Notes under the pieces: generated by a model
Told to the model about the DNA's origin: nothing
The model's input: only the letters and a program-made list of their open reading frames with translations
The model's database searches: none
NCBI GenBank assembly: GCA_964019415.1
Contig: OZ025869.1
Span: 6,272,882 to 6,336,881, forward strand
Direction: 5' to 3'
Length of the DNA stretch: 64,000 nt
From: Ianthella basta
Taxonomy: Eukaryota; Porifera; Demospongiae; Verongiida; Ianthellidae
In this document: positions 32,931-43,919 of the stretch, in pieces
How positions within the stretch are numbered: the stretch's first letter is position 1
How the letters are laid out: every line of letters starts with the position of its first letter
Made by a program: the position numbers and the translations under genes

Positions 32931-33337
32931 ACGTAATAGTCATCAATTCCCATATAATCTGAAGTACAGTCAGTGAAAGACAAGCTTAGCTTGGGTATAG
33001 CAGAATCGACCAAATCAGGTAATTCTAGCTCACTAGGATCATTAGCAACTGGAGTTGAGTGAACTGCATGTGCCACGTTGGCTTTCATCACTCCAGGTGT
33101 AAAAGCATCATTATTCGTAGCACATGGAGTCTCACCCTCTGACTGCCCAACCTGTTGTTTGAAGTTTGAAGACTTGCACTGTGCTCTTTCAAACTCAGGC
33201 AAAAGCTGATGACTGGCCCTTTTCCTGGCACATTGTATTTCACATTGATTCTTCAGTCCTAACTCTTCCTTCTTGGCAAGTTTAGATGATAATGGTTGGT
33301 AATTCAATGGCTGTGGAGGGACTGTATAGTATTTCAT
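32900..33337 (-). CDS. Hypothetical single-exon ORF, 145 residues
   Basis: An uninterrupted minus-strand frame starting MKYYTVPPQPLNYQPLSSKL. It is hydrophilic, contains KNQCEIQCARKRA and an acidic patch (DPSELELPDLVD), and has no recognised domain or membrane segment. The last codons overlap the repeat at 32848-32930. It may be an exon of a larger gene or chance; length alone gives modest support. Confidence 0.3.
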   Translation of the reverse strand: MKYYTVPPQPLNYQPLSSKLAKKEELGLKNQCEIQCARKRASHQLLPEFERAQCKSSNFKQQVGQSEGETPCATNNDAFTPGVMKANVAHAVHSTPVANDPSELELPDLVDSAIPKLSLSFTDCTSDYMGIDDYYVLLPLACLRT

Positions 33338-34224
33338 AATGGATGATGGAGAATCGTCTAACTTTGAAGGTGATGGCCATTAATTGTGGTCCAGCAAGCC
33401 TCATTCTTGTGTTAGCAGTTTGAAACACTGCAATCAAGCAATGACATAGATGAATGGAATGAACAAGTATCAGGCCACAAGCTCGCTTGACACAGGGTCG
33501 TTATACCTGGAAACCGCTAACATGGCCGCTAAATTTGCACCTTTTTGAAACATTATATTTTCGCTCTCTGAATGATTCTACGAAAAACGAATGGCAGGAG
33601 AAAGAAGTATGATCTTAGCTTTATCAGAAAAGTCAGTCGGCGCAACGGAGAAAGCTTGGATAAAGATGTTTGAAGGTGTCGAAAATGGCACACTCGCTGA
33701 CATTCAGAGCAAAACCGGCATATCTAGACGACGCCTGAAACACACGTAGCTGCGCTGGTTAGGTGTAGGGAAATGTAAAGTTTCAGAATCGACTGAGAAC
33801 TGGGCATATATGCATCTGTTCGCAGAGAAAATAAAGAAAAACACCTTTTTGGTAGTAATTTTGCCACAATTCGCACGTTCAAATGTTATTTTCTCGAAAA
33901 GAGACTACAGCACACTTCTGTTCTCAGTCGAATATGAAGGTATATTTACTACTAAACACGATGATGTGCAGCACACTCACCAAGATGGGGCTCTAAGTAT
34001 GCCGTTTTTTTATACAAAGTTTCCTGAACAACAAACCGGCCATTGTGATGACGTCAACAAACGTCCCTTACGTTATCGACTAGCAATGTGTTAAAGGGAA
34101 GTTAGGACGCCGCTCGTCAACCGAAGTGCAGCAGATCGAGGACAGTATCTGCTATTGTTGTCAGGCCTACAGAACTGGAAGAGTATGATTTAGTAAAGGT
34201 ACGTTGGGGTGCATCCATGCGTGC

Positions 34225-34530
34225 CACATTACACGCTGCCTAAGTCACCGCACAGCTTCAATTCACGCGTTGTCTCCTTCCACGCGCTGTCTCCTTCCAC
34301 GCGCTGCCTAACTCCACACGCAGCCTCAGTCCACGCGCTGTTTTAGTCCATGCGCTGTCTCACTCCACACACTGCCTCATTCTGTACGCGACCTTACTCA
34401 ACACACTGCCTCTCTCCACGCGCTGTCTCACTCTACGTGCTACGTACGTAGCTAATTTAACACAGTCTCATTCGACGCGCTGCTTCACTCCACAAACATT
34501 TTCTCATTCCACACGCTGTCTCGCTCTACA
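34225..34530. repeat. About 20-bp degenerate minisatellite
   Basis: Roughly a dozen imperfect units of the type CTCCACGCGCTGTCT. It lies inside the TIR element at 33491-34919 and is followed (34640-34770) by another short tandem array with AAGCACTCTAGC units. Confidence 0.75.
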
Positions 34531-34782
34531 CATACTCAGTACCAACTTGATTTATGCTGTAGACAAATAGTGGAATACAGAGAATAACTTCATTGGGCAA
34601 AGACTCTTGTGTGAGAACTGTAGCAAGTGCTTATCTGCTATGTAAGCACTCTAGCATAGAGCTAGTCTGTTGTGTGAGTACTTTGAAGTGCTGGTGTGTT
34701 GTATAAGCACTCTAGCTGAGTTTTGGTCTATTGTATGAGCACTCTAGCTGAGTGCTGGTCTATTGCGTAGGCTCTAGCTTAG

Positions 34783-34829
34783 TGATGTCACTTGTGACAT
34801 CAGTGATGTCATTCGTGACATCACTAAGT
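34783..34829. repeat. Short nested palindromes
   Basis: AGTGATGTCACTTGTGACAT and its partner form overlapping GTGATGTCA / TGACATCAC inverted repeats capable of a perfect small hairpin. Confidence 0.75.
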
Positions 34830-34929
34830 TTCTCCCTCCGAAACTGTTAATGCAAGGAATTTAGCGGTTATCCATACCTTTCACCTAAAGTACAGGTTTC
34901 CTGGTATAACTACCCTGTGGAGTTCGGTG

Positions 34930-35870
34930 TGGTTTGATCCTTCCAATCCTGCTTCAGAGCATATAATCATAGCTAGCACTAGCAGAGTTGCCCACCTTTG
35001 GTGAGCTATGGCACACAGCGCCTATGCTTCCAACACTGACACTTCTGCTGATGCTGGTAAAGAACATGCACACAACAGGGGGTTCACGGCCGAGCGCAAG
35101 CCGCTTCTTCCATGGCATTCTTTTAAGTTAGCAACGCTTATGGCGGATTATCAATTTGAAGCTTTCCTTCACCGGAGGAACGATTTGTGGGTGTTGTCTG
35201 CAATCCTTGGATGTTGCCTGATGTTGTACACCGACCTGGCTAAACTTATTCTCCGAGTTCATGCAGAGTGTGGACAGTGTATGGTTTGTACATAGAGAAG
35301 CCAAACTAGCTGAAAGGTCAGAACACAACAAATATATACCAAAATTTTAATGATTAATAATAATGAGACTTTATATAAAAATTCCATACATGGTTATAAA
35401 ACTCAACTTCATCATAGTGTAAACTGTCACAAGCATGTTCGCGCAACATCAATTCATGTCTTGTCTTACACAGTTTGCCACATTCCAGGCTGTGAATCCC
35501 CCGCAATAATTTTGTATCCGTATTTGTGGTGTTCTATGCTGTCGTATCCAATAATTTGGGGTTAACACAAATGGCCACTTCGCCATCAGCAACAGGATGA
35601 CCATGAACCTGTGGGTTGACAACAATAGTGCTCTTTGCTAATTCTTCTGAATCTTGTGGGTCAACAAGTATGACTAAAAGGAATAAGAAATCGGATGCTT
35701 ATTGGCAATGAAAGTCTGCAAAAAGGCAAAGATATTTTTTAATGTTTTCCATACCATTATCACCTTCCTTCCAGCTGCGACTTAGGTCACTAAAGAAATG
35801 AAGATCAATACTGACACTACAGACCATTCAGTTGAAAATAATTAAGACAAAGTTCATGACCACAGTCAAT
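34930..35870. other. Stretch with unassigned open frames
   Basis: A 95-residue plus frame (35008-35295) and a minus open piece (about 35690-35530, reading VILVDPQDSEELAKSTIVVN) are the only notable frames. The latter could be an exon of a minus-strand gene. Neither matches a family I know. Confidence 0.3.
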
Positions 35871-35879
35871 CCTGGAAAA

Positions 35880-36910
35880 TAAGCGAAAAAGACTGCTTAC
35901 TTGGCAATATCTGGTGGGTTGGCAATGATTAGATACTGCACCTTGTTGGTTTAAAGATTAGCTTGTGAATTTTTAGGCCAGTAATTAGTTGAATGATACT
36001 TTTTGTGTGTGGTAAATAAATATTATAGCTAACGCAAGGTCTTCCTTCAAAAAGTGCACCAAAGCAGAGGTAGTTATACAATGCCTCAGACAAACAAGCA
36101 AGCCCTGGTCCACCGTTGGCTAGTGAAACTGCCACTAGCATGCCTGCAAGGAAAAACTTCCTGGCCGCCAATGCTTGCACATTGTGAAGCAAGAAGCGAC
36201 TGTGTGGCAGTCCTTGAAAGATGTTGCCGTCTGCAGCCATCTCTTGTAGCACAAGAGTGAGGAACTCGCGCCGAGGTCCCCCATCGTCTACAGCTTCCTC
36301 GCCCACAAATGTTATGCGGATATTAGTGTGGGGGTCAAATGTTGGTCTGGACATGGCTCGTACTGCATCCCTCCAGATGTGGTTACGGCGGATGGTCATC
36401 CTGTTTGCATCATCAGGGTAGTAATTGATGGGATGACACTGGAGACTGACTCACTAGGGCTCATCTTCTCTGTAGGTACAAAATTGTACAATCATAGGTG
36501 TTTCATGGCAAGTAGGAACAGAGTAGAAGAGGAAATCACAGTTATTGCTGCATACACGTGCACTCTAACCTGTTCCCATCTGGTACACTTTCTGCAATTG
36601 CAGCCTGTAATCCCACTTCATGGTCGCTTTCTGAGCTTATGTCATCTAGCAAGCTGATGAATACCCTGTGAAGTGATACCACATATACACTGATGCTGTA
36701 GCTATTCTAATGGGGTATGTATGTATAACGTGAAAAAGTGTAATACTTACTGATGCATGGTTGCAGCACTACCATATGATGTAGTGACTTCCCTGCCACT
36801 ACTAAATGATGTAGTGGCTTCTCTACCAGTATCATTCAGATTAGTGACACTTTGATCTTCAATGTCGCTCATCTTATCATCATCACCATTGCCCTCAGAC
36901 CAAAACGTAG
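35880..36910 (-). pseudogene. HECT-domain (E3 ligase-like) gene, N-lobe part
   Basis: Three exon-like blocks on the minus strand. About 36910-36755 is serine/threonine-rich and ends at a GTAAGT donor. About 36660-36575 has DDISSESDHEVGLQAAIAES, a ubiquitin-interacting-motif-like helix. About 36430-36000 gives the HECT N-lobe: IRITFVGEEAVDDGGPRREF, LHNVQALAARKFFLAG and ANGGPGLACLSEALYN. HECT proteins transfer ubiquitin through a C-lobe cysteine; that lobe was not seen here, so this is partial. Mid-HECT fragments of the same kind occur at 42720-42935 and 50100-50300. Family members of this type are often multi-copy and element-associated. Confidence 0.7.
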
Positions 36911-37089
36911 CCTGCATGGTATACAAGAAAAATTTGAGAATTTGATCAAATTCAAATTAGCATTTGATGCAGCTTATGCTGTACTATATGTATGTGTAGT
37001 TCTTTACCTCATTCTACGGTTCTTTGCCTGCCAAGATGTATATAGTGCTGTCAGCTCTGCCAGCAACTTTCTTTGAAGTCCATTTGAAA

Positions 37090-37610
37090 CTGGCAGAAAC
37101 AGCTGGTTTCGATAACGTATAGTGATGTTTGTTGACATCACAATGGCCGGCTTCTTGTTCAGATGTATCTTCATATTCAACTGAGAACAGACATGTATCA
37201 TAGTCTGTTTCCGAGAATATTGCATTCAAATGTGTGAATTGTGGCAAAATTACTGCTGAAAGGGTGTTTTTCTGTATTTTCTCTGCAAACAGACGCATAT
37301 ATCCCCAGTTCTCAGTCGATTCTGAAACTTTACATTTCTCTACACCTAACCAGCACAACTACATGTATCCCAGGCGTCATCTAGATATGCCGGTTTTGCT
37401 CTGAATGTCGACAAGTATGCCATTTTAACACTATCAAACATCTTTATCCAAGCTTTCACCATTGCGCTGATTGACTTTTCTGATAAACCTAAGATCACAC
37501 TTCCTTATCCTGCCACTCTTTTTCATAGAGCCATACAGAGTGATAGTCTAATGTTTCAAAAAGGTGCAAATTTAGCGGCCATATTTAGTGGTTTCCAGGT
37601 ACAACTACCC
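37090..37610 (-). repeat. Inverted partial copy of the 33.5-kb TIR element
   Basis: On the minus strand it matches 33496-34085: GGGTAGTTGTACCTGGAAAC at the outer end (37590-37610), then a frame with YMRLFAEKIQKNTLSAVILP and LFSVEYEDTSEQE. Only the left half of the element is represented, and the similarity stops near the GTCAAC/GATAACG block at about 37110. Confidence 0.8.
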
Positions 37611-37977
37611 TAAGTAGTTGTATTTGGTATCCGGAACAGGATTAACAATGTCCAGTTTATGACTTCATGTAAGCTGCTGCAGACATCCCCTTTGTACAGA
37701 AGGCCAATATTCAGAGTGCAAATGCCCATAGATGATCAACTACTAGCTTGTGCATGGTCCATGGTCCATTGCGCTGCTTGGAGAACTCACATCATTTCAG
37801 TCACTTTCAGCATCTGGATGAGTGAAATTATATGCATTAATTGGTAAGATTCCTTTTTTCTGGATGTATTCCAGAGCTACTATAATTTGTGGAACGTGTT
37901 TTTGATCCCAGATCTGGAGCAGCACCTTTCCAATGTTGTAAGAAACAATAGAATAGAGATTCATTACCACGTCTGGA

Positions 37978-38199
37978 CATTGATAAAGGGGGGATTACTT
38001 GAGCGTTAAACACGTGGTACACTTTTTTACCAAAAGGCAAAACGTTTCGGCCCCAAAAGGGCCTTCTTCAGTTGAACATGTTCTGTTTTTGTACTCTTGT
38101 GCAACTGAAGAAGGCCCTTTTGGGGCCGAAACGTTTTGCCTTTTGGTAAAAAAAGTGTACCACATGTTTAACGCTCAAGTAATCCCCCCTTTATCAATG
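37978..38199. repeat. Long near-perfect inverted repeat (hairpin)
   Basis: Arms of about 97 bases (37978-38074 and 38102-38199) pair almost perfectly around a 27-base loop. The 16-bp direct repeat CAATGTTGTAAGAAAC flanks it (37931-37946 and 38195-38210). The inner part CTGAAGAAGGCCC...GGGGCCGAAACG resembles the conserved core arrangement of hammerhead-like repeats (CTGANGA, stem, GAAA) but lacks the rest of the fold. Likely a foldback insertion. Confidence 0.9.
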
Positions 38200-38439
38200 T
38201 TGTAAGAAACGTGTACAGAGATGGCCCACCACGTGGTTTTTCATTTTGAAATTTGGATGTAGAATGGAGACACGTTTTACTAGAGCTTGACTGTAACCAG
38301 ACTGCATTTGCTTCGTTGTTTTATCTGTCATATGTATTTATCTATTCTGATTGCTGTAGGAGGCTCAGAAGGCACTAACAAAATGGCGGCGGCTAACTGC
38401 CCTAGGTAAAAATCGTCTGAAGACAGCCTGCCAGTAGAG

Positions 38440-39520
38440 ATGCTGACCGGCCAAGACAATGAGTGCCTCAGAATTGGATCTTGGAATGTGCGATCAATGA
38501 ATGGGAAAGATCAGGAGTTGATTGAAGAGATGAGGAAGTACGATCTCTGTATCCTCGGCATTAGCGAGACAAAGTGGAAAGGTAGCGGTGCCAGAGACAT
38601 TGAAGACTACTACGCGATCTACTCGGGAGTGAGCAAGGGCAGGGCGAGAGCGGGTGTAGCTGTGGCCCTTTCAGAGGGAATGAGAAGGTACGTAAAGAGT
38701 TGGAAGTGCGTAAGCGAGAGAATTGTGGTGAAGTTGAAGGTGGCAAAAGAGTGCTACACGTTGGTGCAAGCGTATGCTCCAATGGACGACAGCAAGAGTG
38801 AGGCCAAAGACCAGTTTTATGCTGAGATGCAGAAAGTTGTGGAGAATGTAGGAAGAAGGGATACTTTGATTGTTATGGTGACCTAAATGCAAGAGTGGGT
38901 AGAAATACGGAAGTTTGGGGTAGTGTTCTGGGGTGTCATGGGGAGGATGCTAGAAATGGGAATGGGGAAAGGCTGTTGAGGTTTTGTTCAGTGAATGAGT
39001 TGATGATCACCAACACATGGTATCCACATAAGGACATACATAAGTACACGTGGATTTGCCCAGGGAGGCAACTTAGGAGCCTGATTGATTACTTTCTGGT
39101 GAGAAGGGAAACCAAGACTAGAGTACATGATGTGAAGGCAGTGAGAGGTGCAGAGATAGGGAGTGATCATCATCTGGTCTTGATGAAGTTGAGCATGAGG
39201 AGCAAGGGAAAAAGAAAGGATAGGGTGAAGAATAGAGCAAGGGTAAAGATAGAGAGACTAAAGGAGAGAGGTGAACAGTTGACATATCACTATAGAATTA
39301 GGCAGAAAATGAATAGTGGTAGGAGACATGAAGGTTAGGCAGAGGGGGCAACTGTTGAAGAGGCATGGGTTGAGTTTAAAGAGGCTATACTGAGCACGGC
39401 TGTGGAAGTGTGTGGGATGAAACGGTCAATGGGCCAGCAAAAGAGGACAAAATGGAATAATAAGGTGAAGGAAGCAGTGAGGAAGAAGAAGAAGGATTGC
39501 TGTATTAGAGTATTCATGTC
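38440..39520 (+). mobile_element. LINE fragment, N-terminal endonuclease domain (RTE-like)
   Basis: MLTGQDNECLRIGSWNVRSM, then ILGISETKWKGSG, GVAVALSEGMRR, LVQAYAPMDDSK and, in a shifted frame, GRNTEVWGSVLGCHGEDARN, ITNTWYPHKDIHKYTW and GSDHHLVLMKL. These are the apurinic-like endonuclease motifs (NVR, ETKW, APxD, SDHH) seen in RTE-type and craniofacial-development-protein-2-like sequences. One base is missing near 38876 and a TAG lies at 39336-39338; the linker continues in frame to about 39510 (EEAWVEFKEAILSTAVEVCG), then similarity stops. The reverse transcriptase is absent. Confidence 0.85.
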
Positions 39521-39994
39521 AGAGCTTAGTATGCCTGCGTGTAGTATAGTATGTATACACTCATAAACAGTGATTTGACATAGTAAGCACTTATATCAAT
39601 GCGTTGTATATTTGACTAGCTTGTTACAGTAACTTAGCTGCTATGGTAGAAGTAGTGCTACCATCTCCTTCAGTCTTGGCTTTGCCTGTAGATGTAATGC
39701 ACATGCACTCACAAAGCAGTAATCTGCATATCTGACTGCTTTAATGGGTTGTTAAGATAGCCATACAACATTTATAGGTATTAGCACTTAAAATATGTAG
39801 GCTAGCTCACTAGCTACAAAAGCTTAGCTATACAGCTGGCTAGCTACAGCATAGACACGCACAATGCTTACTATCTGCTCCAGTGTCATCTTCTTCATTA
39901 CACTCTTCTTCTGAGTCAGGCTTAGTCTTCTTTCATAGCCATCTGTCCAAAACACCCTGTTCTTGTGGACGCTTATGCTGATATCCAGTAGCCG

Positions 39995-40235
39995 TCTTGC
40001 CATTTTGAGGAGCACATGACCACTACAGGCATGTGATGTTCTCTTGACTTCCTTATATAATGTCACCCAGACCTATCCACTATTTTAGATTATTAAAAAT
40101 GGCAGCTGTGACCATCTAGACTACTTGATGGTGAATGCAGGATTTTGCTGTGTAAGTGTAGTATGGTGGAGCTTCACACAGCTTTAGGCTTCAGGGTGTG
40201 ATACAACATTCCTTGCTATGTCCACAGAGATGTCA
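39995..40235. repeat. Repeat block A, copy 1
   Basis: Matches 44336-44549 in the same orientation, from TTGAGGAGCACATG to ACATTCCTTGCTATGTCC. Not coding in either place as far as I can see. Confidence 0.85.
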
Positions 40236-40442
40236 ACCTGAGCTGCACAAAATCTTGAGATCAAAAAATATTCACATTCGCATCAGCTAGACCATGCATG
40301 CACTTCACTCGGCACTGCCAGAGGCCTATAGCAGTCATGCACATATAGAGGTACCTAGCTACATTGCATGCATGGCCAGATGCCATTTTGGAGTCTGGAA
40401 ATATTGCTTATAATTATCACTCCAGTGCAGATCAGTGTGTGT

Positions 40443-40462
40443 GTGGGGGTGGGTGGGTGGGT
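40443..40462 (+). other. G-quadruplex-capable tract
   Basis: GGGGGTGGGTGGGTGGGTG has four G-runs with one-base loops, a classical strong quadruplex motif, just after a GT repeat. Confidence 0.7.
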
Positions 40463-40624
40463 GTATCAGTTACGTTGTTCATGCTTTAATTGAGTTGCAT
40501 GGGCAAAAGATGTTGCAAGTAGTTATTATACAAAAAAATAATATAAAAATAGCTAGCTAACTGAACATGTTGTGAGTGCAAGTTTGGTGCATAGAAGTAA
40601 ATTTAATGAGATTTATGAGCAGTA

Positions 40625-41890
40625 TTATAGTTTGGTGGCCTTTTTGGATGCCACAAGAACATCCTTGGGAGGCTCAAATTTGAATACAGGGATGTCCTTC
40701 GGCAGTGCCATCTTCGTTGTTATAATGCTCCCCAAAGTTTCATCCGGATCCAAGTTTGGGCAAAAGGGAGTTTTATTTTTCCTCACCAATGAAAACACGC
40801 GTTCCTCTGCTGCATTTGAATGAGGAATAGTTAGAACAAGTTGGGCTACCTCGGCCAAAACTGTAAATTTGGGGCTGCTATCCACATTGGTCCTTGCTGA
40901 CAGATAAGCCCATAGAATATCCATCGAGTAAAATCCAGCCTTCTTGGATGCTGATGCCGATGGTGTTTCTTCGACATAGATCGCAGCTTTCCTCAACACA
41001 TGGTCTGGCACATCACTATTGTCCAGCAACTGGTAAGTTATAAATTCGTCTTTAAGCTGTTCCATGCTCTGCGGACTGGCATGAAAATCAATTGCTGATG
41101 CAAACCTATTGGCAAAATATTCTACTTGGGAGAGCTCAGCAGCATCACGCTCGATGAAGTTAAGAAATCTTGCATTTTTCAGCACTGGATCTTCCAGCGG
41201 CAGCCTGCTTCGGGCATACAATAAACCTTGCTTGTAAAATGCACAAACAGCAGCATAGAACTTGGAGACCTCACGCATGTCACACCCGCCATCAACCAAA
41301 TTCTTCACTAGTGCTTTGGTTGTGAAACCAATATCGAGCTTGTCATTTGACATTTTGACCGCATCATCTTCAGGATCTATATGCACAGGCCCAGCTTCTT
41401 TTACCTTGCTAACGTTGAGGAAGCGACAACAAAACTTTGCAAGAAAGTCATGCAGCAAGCCATCCAAAAATGGGATCAAAGGGCTTTCAAGTTGCATTAC
41501 CTTATTGACACGGACAAACAGCTGCAATACTGACAGGTGAAATAAAAGATGAACCTCAGTGAATGGGTCCTCAAATTGTTTGGCGAGTCGTACAAATCTG
41601 GGACTCCTGTCTTCGTTGCTCAGAAAGTAGCTTATGGGCTTCGAACGTTTAGGTGAAGGCGCTTCATCCTGTTCTTCGTCCTCCTGTTCTTCGCCCTCCT
41701 GTTCTTCATCCTCCTGTTCTTTAAGCTCCTGTTCATCGTCCTCCTGCTCTTCAACCTCCTTCTCTTCCATCTCTTTCAATTCATCCTCTTCTATTGCTTC
41801 ACTTGGTTCAAAAAGGTGTTCAGAATCACTGTTGGTGTCCGAGTCTCCCTCAAAATACTTCAGCAAACCACGTGGCTTCGAATTGGCCAT
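40625..41890 (-). CDS. hAT-transposase-derived protein, uninterrupted 421-residue ORF
   Basis: A complete minus-strand frame. Residues 1-30 (MANSKPRGLLKYFEGDSDTN) lead to an acidic Glu/Asp/Gln repeat (about 35-75), then a nuclear-signal-like SPKRSKP. From about residue 95 to 395 it follows the insertion and C-terminal region of hAT transposases (FEDPFTEVHLLFHLSVLQLF ... VLTIPHSNAAEERVFSLVRK), including the hATC dimerisation segment. The BED finger and the first part of the RNase H-like domain with its aspartates are absent. So it cannot be a complete transposase, yet it has no lesion over 1.26 kb amid ruins. It may be a co-opted or internally deleted copy. Confidence 0.78.
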   Translation of the reverse strand: MANSKPRGLLKYFEGDSDTNSDSEHLFEPSEAIEEDELKEMEEKEVEEQEDDEQELKEQEDEEQEGEEQEDEEQDEAPSPKRSKPISYFLSNEDRSPRFVRLAKQFEDPFTEVHLLFHLSVLQLFVRVNKVMQLESPLIPFLDGLLHDFLAKFCCRFLNVSKVKEAGPVHIDPEDDAVKMSNDKLDIGFTTKALVKNLVDGGCDMREVSKFYAAVCAFYKQGLLYARSRLPLEDPVLKNARFLNFIERDAAELSQVEYFANRFASAIDFHASPQSMEQLKDEFITYQLLDNSDVPDHVLRKAAIYVEETPSASASKKAGFYSMDILWAYLSARTNVDSSPKFTVLAEVAQLVLTIPHSNAAEERVFSLVRKNKTPFCPNLDPDETLGSIITTKMALPKDIPVFKFEPPKDVLVASKKATKL

Positions 41891-42230
41891 TTTGAATAAA
41901 TTATCCAGTCAACAATGGCTGCCAATAACTCGACGCTCTGAAACTGATATGGTCATACCATTATAGCCATTATGTCCATATCATATGGTAAGCGCAAAAT
42001 GCCTTATTAGAACAGTGAGTCATAGTCCAGTTGCTAAAGTGCATCATCAAGTGTGTATTACTTTGAAAGGGAACAAAGAACAGCATTTTAAAATACACCA
42101 GTGACTTGTGGAACTAATTCTTGAGACTTTTACTACTTTTCTTGAGTTCTTGAGATCAAGGCCAAATCCGTGAGACTCACGGATAATCCGTGAGAGTTGA
42201 CATGTCTGTGTCCAGCCTTCATTTAGCTTG

Positions 42231-42480
42231 CTAGTAAGTTAGCAATATTTTTCCAGTTGTACCTGGAAGAGGGGTCGCATGAACCCAGCAAACCACCCCT
42301 AAATTTGCCACTGCATTCAAATCTGCTTTCAGAAGATCCTCAATGCAGTGTTTGAATGCCTCCTTCTGCATTGTCACTGAGTTGGTGGTATCAGTCACTT
42401 GCACAACTTTAAAATCAGTAATTTCTCCTAAGTCTTGTGACATAATGGTTTAGGTGCAATACGTAGCATTGAAGTAGATC
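42231..42480 (-). pseudogene. DDE-transposase-like fragment, copy 1
   Basis: Minus strand MSQDLGEITDFKVVQVTDTT, EAFKHCIEDLLKADLNAVAN. The pattern (sxDsGEIxDFkvVQv...NsxxMEkEafkrcl) is that of an RNase H-like transposase core widely repeated in fish and invertebrates. The second copy is at 44552-44760. The piece ends at about 42235; neighbouring catalytic parts are missing. Confidence 0.6.
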
Positions 42481-42589
42481 TCTGAAGTGCATATAAGTGT
42501 TCTCAACTCTGGCAGAATACTCTCTGCATGGGAGGGAAGAGGTCAAGAATTGATTCAGTCAGAGAATGAAAGAAGCAAGTGCCGGTATA

Positions 42590-42935
42590 TTATACACAGG
42601 CCCATAGGAAGCTTATGTATTCAGTGTATATATTTACCTGCAGTAAGCTTACAAGCGTCTTTACAAGTAAAGACTGACTTAAAGGCTTTAGAGAACTTGT
42701 GTGTGGATATACTGAAGCCGCCCTGTATACTTCAAGTCGTCCCTTATTTAATCCTGTTCAGCCTTTATGGACAAAACACAATGGTGCAGTGCTATGGCTG
42801 CAACAATGCCTGATTTGTCATCCAGTGTGGCTTTATGAATAGGGTGTGAGCAGCCAGCCTCTCGTAAAAAGTCAGCTTCCTCCAAAAGTGTGCCCCTCAT
42901 TTCATCTTTATCTTCAGCAGCAATGACCTACATTC
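42590..42935 (-). pseudogene. HECT-family mid-region fragment, copy 1
   Basis: On the minus strand the frame EDKDEMRGTLLEEADFLREA, GCSHPIHKATLDDKSGIVAA, IALHHCVLSIKAEQD is followed by a TAA where the sister copy at 50100-50300 has Gln (AEQDQIKEGLEYTGLL). The pattern is that of the segment between the HECT N-lobe and C-lobe in multi-copy HECT proteins. Nucleotide similarity to 49975-50300 is high over about 310 bases and includes flanking non-coding sequence (GCCCATAGGAAGCTTAT). Confidence 0.6.
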
Positions 42936-42959
42936 ATGTTGCAAGCAGAATCAACCATA

Positions 42960-43560
42960 TGGGAGAAAAATAGAATTTCCTACTACAGGAAATGTACCCG
43001 AAATGTGGAGTTTCCTGAATCTTTCAGGGTGTAGGAAATGTCAATGTTTTGGGAACCTTTCATGGGGCAGTTTAGGGAAAACTATTGAATACATTTCCTG
43101 ATTCCCAAAACCTGGCTTATCAGGAGCCTTTCCTGTACTCTTTTAACTTCAACATTTCAAGACATTTTCTGGACATTTAAGTTTTAGATTAATGCTGTGG
43201 CATTTCGTGATCAATACCAATTCTAGTGCAGGCATGAAACATGGGGTAGTCACAGATAATATTATCGGTCAATAAAAACGTTCACACTAAACACAAAGAC
43301 ACAGAACTCAAAACAAATACAAAGTACTATGCAAATTAAATGTATATGCATCATAACCAAAACAGAATACACCCAATTAAGAAAACAGTAACATAACACA
43401 ATACATGTTACTGTGTACTAGTTAAATGCCCATGGAGAACTGACTGTGGTGGGCTTTGGCCGACTGGAGGGTTCATCTGTGGAAACCCTCTTCTTCCTGT
43501 GATGGCGAGAAAATTCAGACTGGTTGTTAGCAACCCTGCTGTCAGGTATGTCAGCATCTG
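42960..43560. other. Stretch without recognisable genes
   Basis: Contains several short AGGAAATGT / ACATTTCCT motifs in both orientations (42975-43140), an internal dyad-rich patch. No gene recognised. Confidence 0.4.
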
Positions 43561-43919
43561 TGTTACTCTAGCTGATCTCCATGGCAGAGGCCTGTGGAGA
43601 TAAATCTGTTCATCTCCTTGGGCACTTTCTTCACTGGACTTAATGTCCGCAGTGAGAATACCTTCCCATGCTGTTTTTTATGATTCAGAAGTAAAGGACA
43701 GATGGGCGACAGCGCACAGTGATGGCTCAAAGGAAGAACAAAATCCTGGTGGAGTGGTTGGAAAGCTCTTGCAAGGGGGAGAGGAACAGAGTGAATGTAA
43801 AGCATCTCCTCCTCGATCGCGCAGACATCACAGTAGGTGCACTTGTTATGGCCTGATTTGGATCGCGGAAGTACAAGGGGAAGATTGAAGATCTCCTGAA
43901 ATGGTCGGCGCCGAATCAT

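Larger units (their letters stand above)
33491..34919. mobile_element. DNA element with 25-bp inverted ends, unclassified
   Basis: CACAGGGTCGTTATACC...GGAAACC at 33491-33515 is matched in inverse at 34895-34919 with two mismatches. The plus strand next to the left end has an open region: MAGERSMILALSEKS (about 33590), a stop near 33750, then MHLFAEKIKKNTFLVVILPQ (33810-34094). This coding-like part recurs inverted at 37090-37610 with matching protein. I do not recognise the protein (AEKIxKNT...ILPQF...LFSVEYE). The right half is minisatellite and low-complexity sequence. No target duplication is clear. Confidence 0.6.

Noticed and set aside
43563-43915. C-terminal half of the 268-residue frame as a Tc1 catalytic domain
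   Set aside because: No aspartate-containing catalytic motif or family similarity after RTGPMIR; the frame is merely open.
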